Shown piece by piece: positions 6,701 to 10,562 of a stretch of 10,562 bases of DNA (positions are counted from its first letter, which is position 1; each line of letters opens with the position of its first letter). Where the stretch lies: positions 1 through 10,562 of the forward strand of contig DQVY01000004.1 of the NCBI GenBank assembly GCA_015661535.1, given 5' to 3'. The stretch is from Sulfurovum sp. GTDB taxonomy: Bacteria > Campylobacterota > Campylobacteria > Campylobacterales > Sulfurovaceae. Under the pieces are notes generated by a model. That model saw only the letters and a list, made by a program, of their open reading frames with translations, made no database searches and was not told the DNA's origin. Both the position numbers and the translations under genes were made by a program.

Positions 6701-7951
6701 TTATCTTATAATTGTATCGGCTCTCTCTGGACTTGTGGAGATGATCCCCATCTTTGTCCCTATCATCTCTTCAAGTGCTTCAATGTATGACTTTGCTGTA
6801 TCTGGTAGATCGTCAAAGACCCTTACACCTTCTGTCTTGTCCCAGCCTGGGAAAGATTTATAGACAGGTGTGGCATCTTCAAGTTCATAAGGAACATAAT
6901 TGATCTCTTTTCCATCTACTTCATAGGCTACACATACTTTGATCTCATCAAAACCATCAAGTACATCTAACTTCATGAGTGCTACCTGGTCTACCCCATT
7001 GACACGTACGGCGTGACGCATGGCCACAGCATCAAACCAGCCACATCTTCTTGGACGTCCTGTGGTTGTACCGAATTCATGTCCATTTTTACGAAGCCTG
7101 TCTCCCTCTTCTCCAAAATCTTCAGAAGGGAAAGGGCCATTCCCCACTCTTGTACAGTAGGCTTTTGCAATACCTGTTACTTTGCCAAGATCTTTAGGGT
7201 TTATCCCCAGTCCTGCACATGCCCCCGCACTGACGGTCGTAGAGGAGGTAACATAAGGGTAAGTCCCGTGGTCAATGTCCAACATCGTACCCTGCGCACC
7301 CTCAAGAAGTATCTTCTTCTCTTCCTCCATGATCTGCCACATAAGTTGTGTTGTATCTGTAATGAATGGACCCAATACCTCTTTATACCCTTCAAGTTCA
7401 GCCAAAAGCTCAGACTCTACAGGGGCTTCTACGCCCATAGCATCAAACACTGGTTTATTCATAGCAAAATATGCTACGATCTTAGCTGTCAATTTTTCAG
7501 GGTTCAGCAATTCTCCAAGTCTATGACCAATACGTGCGATCTTGTCACCATACGCAGGTCCAATGCCTTTACCTGTGGTACCAATGGCTTTGTCACCCTT
7601 CATGCGTTCTTTGGCTTGGTCTATCTGTGCATGGTAGGGTAACAAGACATGGGCTTTGTCAGAGAGGAAAAGTCTTCCTTCCAGATTATCGAACTGTACC
7701 ATCTCTTTGATGAAGTCTTTGGGTGAAAGTACCACACCGTTCCCCACAATATTTTTGGCACTTGCATTGAGTACACCTGAAGGAATAAGATGCAGTGCAT
7801 ACTTTTTACCATCAATAACAATCGTATGCCCCGCATTGTGACCTCCTGCAAAACGACAGACATAGTCATGTGTTTGTGCCATATGGTCAACAATTTTTCC
7901 TTTTCCTTCATCTCCCCACTGGAGACCTACAATTAAATCTGCTTTACTCAT
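6701..7951 (-). CDS. purA: Adenylosuccinate synthetase
   Basis: Condenses IMP with aspartate using GTP, the first committed step to AMP, in the cytoplasm. The 416-residue length is normal. Visible motifs are the P-loop-like QWGDEGKGK at 11-19 with catalytic Asp14, NAGHT at 39-43 with His42, the IMP-binding GTTGKGIGPAY at 124-134, LLEGAQGTMLDIDHGTYPYV at 215-234, and the GTTTGRPRRCGWFD loop at 294-307. The C-terminal STSPERADTI at 406-414 is the guanine-binding end. The ATG directly follows the TAG of the HisZ-like gene, with AGAAGG about eight bases upstream, so translation is likely coupled. An adjacent hisZ-purA pair also occurs in many other proteobacteria. The stop codon is followed at once by a hairpin. 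Confidence 0.98.
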   Translation of the reverse strand: MSKADLIVGLQWGDEGKGKIVDHMAQTHDYVCRFAGGHNAGHTIVIDGKKYALHLIPSGVLNASAKNIVGNGVVLSPKDFIKEMVQFDNLEGRLFLSDKAHVLLPYHAQIDQAKERMKGDKAIGTTGKGIGPAYGDKIARIGHRLGELLNPEKLTAKIVAYFAMNKPVFDAMGVEAPVESELLAELEGYKEVLGPFITDTTQLMWQIMEEEKKILLEGAQGTMLDIDHGTYPYVTSSTTVSAGACAGLGINPKDLGKVTGIAKAYCTRVGNGPFPSEDFGEEGDRLRKNGHEFGTTTGRPRRCGWFDAVAMRHAVRVNGVDQVALMKLDVLDGFDEIKVCVAYEVDGKEINYVPYELEDATPVYKSFPGWDKTEGVRVFDDLPDTAKSYIEALEEMIGTKMGIISTSPERADTIIR

Positions 7952-8800
7952 CTAGCCTACCTTCTTCATTTTATTCGCAATACACTCATCTGTATAGAGT
8001 GCAAATCCTGCTGCTTCCACACCATCGACTGTATATATACCGCCCATAGCCAAAAGACTGTTCCCTTCAAACATTCTAAATGTTAAAGAGTCATAATATC
8101 TCATCTTTGCATAAAAGAGTGGTGAGATAACCATATTGCTATACGTAACTGTTTGTGCAGCCTCTCTGATCTTTTCAAGTTCAGCTTTAATATCAGCTGG
8201 GAACACAGACAGATCATCTAAGTCTTCCAAAGCACTTACCCTTACAAGCTGTTCTATCCATGGTAGATCTGCACCTATGACCTGTTCGACATGCATTGAC
8301 TTCAAGACTTCCAGTGAAATACCATACCTTTCATTTAAAAGATGCGGTATACGGATATTGGCTATCTGCATCATAGGCTTGGCCTCTATTTCATCTAAAA
8401 GCATGGTTGCTGTTTTGGCGATCTCTTCAAAAGATCCATCAATGATCTCCACACCGATCTGATACTGCTCCTGTGTCGGGAAAGTTACTGTTGGTTGAAT
8501 ATAAAACCATTTTTTAGACTCTGTACTGCGCCCCAGTCTTTTTGTCACAATACGGACAACATCTGCTGTAGAATCTGCACGTAAGGTCACTTCATGGTTT
8601 TCTGCATCATTCAGTCTCACCAATGGTTTTTGATCTTCAAATGCTTCATGCTGATGATAGGAGAACATCGGTGTTACGATCTCTTCAAAACCAAAGTTCT
8701 CCAACATTTCAGCAGAGACAAATTCTATCTCTCTTTTTATTTTAGCTGACTCACCAAAGTAAAGTTTTGACCCCGAAGGGATTTCATGTTCAAATATCAT
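7952..8800 (-). CDS. hisZ: HisZ-like ATP phosphoribosyltransferase regulatory subunit
   Basis: Paralogue of the histidyl-tRNA synthetase catalytic core. HisZ proteins pair with short-form HisG in the first step of histidine synthesis. Over 282 residues one sees the class II layout: PSGSKLYFGESA at 8-19, LRADSTADVVRIVTKRLG at 73-90, the motif-2 region WFYIQPTVTF through EQYQIGVEII at 98-120, and YYDSLTFRMFEG at 235-246. The motif-2 arginine is absent and the usual GGRYD is GGIYT (253-257), so it is not expected to charge tRNA. It ends without an anticodon-binding domain and is shorter than typical HisZ. It overlaps the aminotransferase gene by four bases (ATGA) and abuts purA. A function other than HisG regulation is possible; hisG is not in view. 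Confidence 0.8.
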   Translation of the reverse strand: MIFEHEIPSGSKLYFGESAKIKREIEFVSAEMLENFGFEEIVTPMFSYHQHEAFEDQKPLVRLNDAENHEVTLRADSTADVVRIVTKRLGRSTESKKWFYIQPTVTFPTQEQYQIGVEIIDGSFEEIAKTATMLLDEIEAKPMMQIANIRIPHLLNERYGISLEVLKSMHVEQVIGADLPWIEQLVRVSALEDLDDLSVFPADIKAELEKIREAAQTVTYSNMVISPLFYAKMRYYDSLTFRMFEGNSLLAMGGIYTVDGVEAAGFALYTDECIANKMKKVG

Positions 8801-9897
8801 TTGTAATACACCTCATTAAAAATACGATTGGCTGTGCCGTCAAAATCTCTTTTGCCTAATTCATCTAAAGCCAATTCAATGGCGTTCACTACCCATGCAG
8901 ACTCATATACAGGAATAAGACCCATCTGATTAATACGGAAAAGTTTTCCTTTTAAATGATCTTGTCCCCCGGCTATATTGACGCCATAATTCGTTTTTAG
9001 CAACTTACGAATGGCTTCGGCATCTTCATCAAACACAGTTGACATAGAAGGTGCAGGTGTTTGGGGATACATAGAAAAGCCAATGGCTTCGAGTGCAGCT
9101 TGTGTTGCTGACGCTCTCGCCTTTGTATTGGCATATAAAGCATCCACACCCTCTTCATCAATAGCATCAAAGATAGCATTCAACCCAATGATCAATGTGG
9201 TAGCAGCAGTATAGGCGGTTGTATTTTTCTGTTGCTTTTTAATTTCAGAAGCAAGGTTAAAGTAGTAGTCTTCTCCTGCACCTATCTTCTCTACAGCTGC
9301 AGATGAAAATCCTATCATCGCCAAACCTGGTGGCAGCATCAAGGCTTTTTGACTTCCTGTGATCAATGCATCTATGTGTGAGACATCAATAGGTTCTACC
9401 CCGACAGCTGTAATACCATCGGCAACGACCATGATGTCTGGGTTGATCTCTTTGACCTTTTTTGCAATGGCTTCGACAGGATGACGCAAGCCTCCCGCAC
9501 TCTCACACACTTGAATAAACAGAGCATCAACATCTGGATGCTTCTCTAGTGCATTCTCTACATCTGCCACAGAGCATGGTGTATTCCATTCATAACTTAA
9601 CTCCACTTTCTTTTTGTCCATAGCATCGGCAAGCTTTCCAAAACGCTCACCAAACTTACCTGCATTGACCGTTAAGGCTTTGCTTTTACAAAGGTTTAAC
9701 ATACATGCTTGCATAGCGCCGGTTCCTGAAGAAGCGATCATCACACACTCGTCCATGCCTAAAAGTTTCAAAAGACGTTCTCTTGCTTCTTTAAAAATAG
9801 CTTCAAATTCTGGTGTTCGATGGTGAAGGGTAGGTGTAGCCATTGCCAAACGTACTGACTCTGGTACGGGTGTAGGGCCTGGTGTAAAAAGTAACAT
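8797..9897 (-). CDS. Class V pyridoxal-phosphate aminotransferase (serine/alanine-glyoxylate type)
   Basis: PLP enzyme of the serine-pyruvate/alanine-glyoxylate aminotransferase group; the true substrate is not evident. The 366-residue product begins MLLFTPGPTPVP, a family hallmark. It has the phosphate-binding SSGTGAMQ at about 56-63, VVADGITAVG with Asp160 for the pyridine nitrogen, Lys184 in TGSQKALMLPPG as the Schiff-base lysine, and Arg321 in FRINQMG as likely carboxylate binder. Positions that usually read ETSTG and GHMG are ESAGG and NQMG here. I chose the ATG at 9895-9897, preceded by GAGGA at a good distance. Starts at 9921 or 9918 would add eight or seven residues before the hallmark and lie inside a dyad. 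It heads the hisZ-purA run. Confidence 0.9.
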   Translation of the reverse strand: MLLFTPGPTPVPESVRLAMATPTLHHRTPEFEAIFKEARERLLKLLGMDECVMIASSGTGAMQACMLNLCKSKALTVNAGKFGERFGKLADAMDKKKVELSYEWNTPCSVADVENALEKHPDVDALFIQVCESAGGLRHPVEAIAKKVKEINPDIMVVADGITAVGVEPIDVSHIDALITGSQKALMLPPGLAMIGFSSAAVEKIGAGEDYYFNLASEIKKQQKNTTAYTAATTLIIGLNAIFDAIDEEGVDALYANTKARASATQAALEAIGFSMYPQTPAPSMSTVFDEDAEAIRKLLKTNYGVNIAGGQDHLKGKLFRINQMGLIPVYESAWVVNAIELALDELGKRDFDGTANRIFNEVYYK

Positions 9898-9904
9898 AAA
9901 AATC

Positions 9905-9942
9905 CTCGCAATCGCCATCATGACGACGGCGTAATTAGCGAG
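9905..9942 (-). promoter_or_regulatory. Imperfect dyad between the promoter and the aminotransferase start
   Basis: CTCGC-AAT-CGCC (9905-9916) is matched by GGCG-ta-ATT-a-GCGAG (9928-9942): twelve pairs, two small bulges and an 11-base loop. The left arm overlaps the ribosome binding site GAGGA. If transcription starts near 9936, the outer five pairs are not in the RNA, which would favour a DNA operator over the start site. With an earlier start it could form an RNA hairpin hiding the ribosome site. Confidence 0.45.
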
Positions 9943-9948
9943 ATTATA
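9943..9948 (-). promoter_or_regulatory. Promoter -10 box of the aminotransferase-hisZ-purA unit
   Basis: A perfect TATAAT on the minus strand (sequence TTAGATATAATCTCGC), placed between the SCP-2-like gene and the aminotransferase gene. No good TTGACA lies 16-18 bases upstream, which would suit a promoter needing an activator or the relaxed -35 use known in Campylobacterota. The predicted start is near 9936, giving a leader of about 40 bases. Confidence 0.5.
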
Positions 9949-9975
9949 TCTAAAATGAAGTTAGAAGTTGTTTGC

Positions 9976-9985
9976 TTGTGCACAA
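9976..9985. promoter_or_regulatory. Perfect 10-base palindrome TTGTGCACAA
   Basis: This palindrome is centred about 44 bases upstream of the predicted start of the aminotransferase operon, a common position for an activator that touches RNA polymerase. On the minus strand it can also be read as part of GTTTG-TGCACAAG-CAAAC. No regulator is identifiable from the sequence. Confidence 0.35.
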
Positions 9986-10000
9986 ACAGAAGAAGTCAGC

Positions 10001-10399
10001 TTATGAAATATCACACATTAAAGCAAAACTTTTTACAAATGGTCCAGCCATTGAAGGGTTTTTGATCATCGCTTTGAAATCACCTTCAACAAATTTCAAT
10101 TTTCCTGTTGCAAAAGCCATCCCCATGGAAGCCATAGAAAGTGGTTTTGTACACCATTTGTCCCAGTCTTTTGCAGAAGCTCTCATGTCCCAGTCAGGTG
10201 TTTCACCCTCATATAAACCTGCACGTGTTGCGATACCATTCTCTACTACAAACACACAGCGGGGTTTGTCCTCATCTTTAAATCCACAGGTAATCGTTGA
10301 GTTGAAATTGATCTCTGCCAGTTTTCCTGAAACCTCCGGACTTGCATTCCATGCATCTTTAAGATCGTTGATCCATTCGTCTGTAAAAATTTGTGCCAT
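10001..10399 (-). CDS. SCP-2 sterol-carrier-like small protein
   Basis: Single-domain cytoplasmic protein of 132 residues with the SCP-2 fold pattern. An N-terminal helix region holds SPEVSGKLAEI (20-30). The middle has the strand VFVVENGIATRAG and the DWDMRASAKDWDKW segment (69-82), where the family often has an acidic-hydrophobic strand followed by a Trp. The hallmark end is AFATGKLKFVEGDFKAMIKN (95-114), equal to the common aF..GKlki.GD..a..k. Such proteins bind lipids or other hydrophobic ligands; bacterial substrates are mostly unknown. The ATG has AAGGA about six bases upstream. It appears to be monocistronic: 103 bases with a new promoter separate it from the next gene. I see no enzyme partner next to it. 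The assignment rests on pattern memory of the family. Confidence 0.8.
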   Translation of the reverse strand: MAQIFTDEWINDLKDAWNASPEVSGKLAEINFNSTITCGFKDEDKPRCVFVVENGIATRAGLYEGETPDWDMRASAKDWDKWCTKPLSMASMGMAFATGKLKFVEGDFKAMIKNPSMAGPFVKSFALMCDIS

Positions 10400-10562
10400 A
10401 ATTTTCCTTTTAAATAAAATGTGTCTACCATTTACGATACTCTTTCTTGGCTTAACCCTACAAACTTAAACTGTAATTACTAAAAGAAAAATATGCTTTG
10501 TCTCTCTTCGTAAAGATTGAAACAAAAACCTATATTCTCTTATTATTTTTCTCTTAATCCAA
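10400..10562 (-). other. Leader of the SCP-2-like gene, no gene seen
   Basis: This AT-rich stretch holds no convincing ORF on either strand. It must hold the promoter of the SCP-2-like gene unless that gene is transcribed from further right. Possible -10 boxes such as TATCGT near 10436 are weak and lack a good -35, so I do not assign one. No terminator for an upstream gene is visible. Confidence 0.4.

Noticed and set aside
7013..7642. Long plus-strand open frame (209 codons) inside purA
   Set aside because: It lies wholly antisense to well-conserved purA motifs; its peptide resembles nothing and is rich in Cys, Phe and Ser as expected for a shadow frame.
9898..9921. Alternative aminotransferase starts giving MMAIARIF before the family hallmark
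   Set aside because: The downstream ATG has GAGGA at proper spacing and starts exactly at MLLFTPGPTP, the normal N-terminus.
9972..10469. Plus-strand open frame of 165 codons over the SCP-2-like gene
   Set aside because: It is mostly antisense to the SCP-2-like gene, whose minus-strand product has family motifs and a good ribosome site; no matching features on the plus strand.

Overview
The window is a gene-dense, moderately AT-rich bacterial segment in which all ten recognisable genes lie on the minus strand, so it is best read from right to left. Several features point to Campylobacterota (Sulfurovum/Sulfurimonas-like): the Ddl C-terminal motif NEINPIPGSMANYLF, a two-part DUF507 protein sitting between purA and carA, a short HisZ-like protein directly before purA, and strong GGAGG-type ribosome binding sites. 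This taxonomic call is an inference from protein character and gene order; no rRNA is present.

Right end (10562 to about 10001): a leader without a gene, then a small SCP-2 sterol-carrier-type protein. A short gap (9898-10000) holds a perfect TATAAT box, a palindrome and a longer dyad. It appears to start a unit of core metabolism: a class V aminotransferase, a HisZ-like regulatory subunit (4-base overlap), purA (stop codon abutting the start), a 108-base intercistronic stretch with three hairpins, the DUF507 gene, carA (glutaminase subunit of carbamoyl-phosphate synthase) and ddl (D-Ala-D-Ala ligase, 9 bases after carA). The unit combines amino acid, histidine, AMP, pyrimidine/arginine and cell-wall precursor steps, and looks like a housekeeping cluster rather than one pathway.

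Middle (3495-3827): no gene. Next to ddl is a diverged tandem copy, with a 102-base period, of the last roughly 24 codons of ddl plus its 3' flank. The rest is very AT-rich and carries candidate promoters for the next unit.

Left end (3494 to 1): an aerobic respiration operon. It holds a membrane-anchored SCO copper chaperone, then CoxA, CoxC and CoxD of a haem-copper oxidase, tightly overlapped. CoxA has the YS-H-P-A-V-Y signature of A2-type (caa3-like) oxidases instead of the D-channel glutamate. No subunit II gene is in view. A ribosome binding site at the left edge shows the operon continues beyond the window.

I found no mobile element, CRISPR array, RNA gene or defence system, and nothing that reads as a wholly new system. 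The observations most worth a second look are the duplicated ddl tail, the unusual residues in CoxC and CoxA, the structured purA-DUF507 gap, and the dyads around the aminotransferase promoter.
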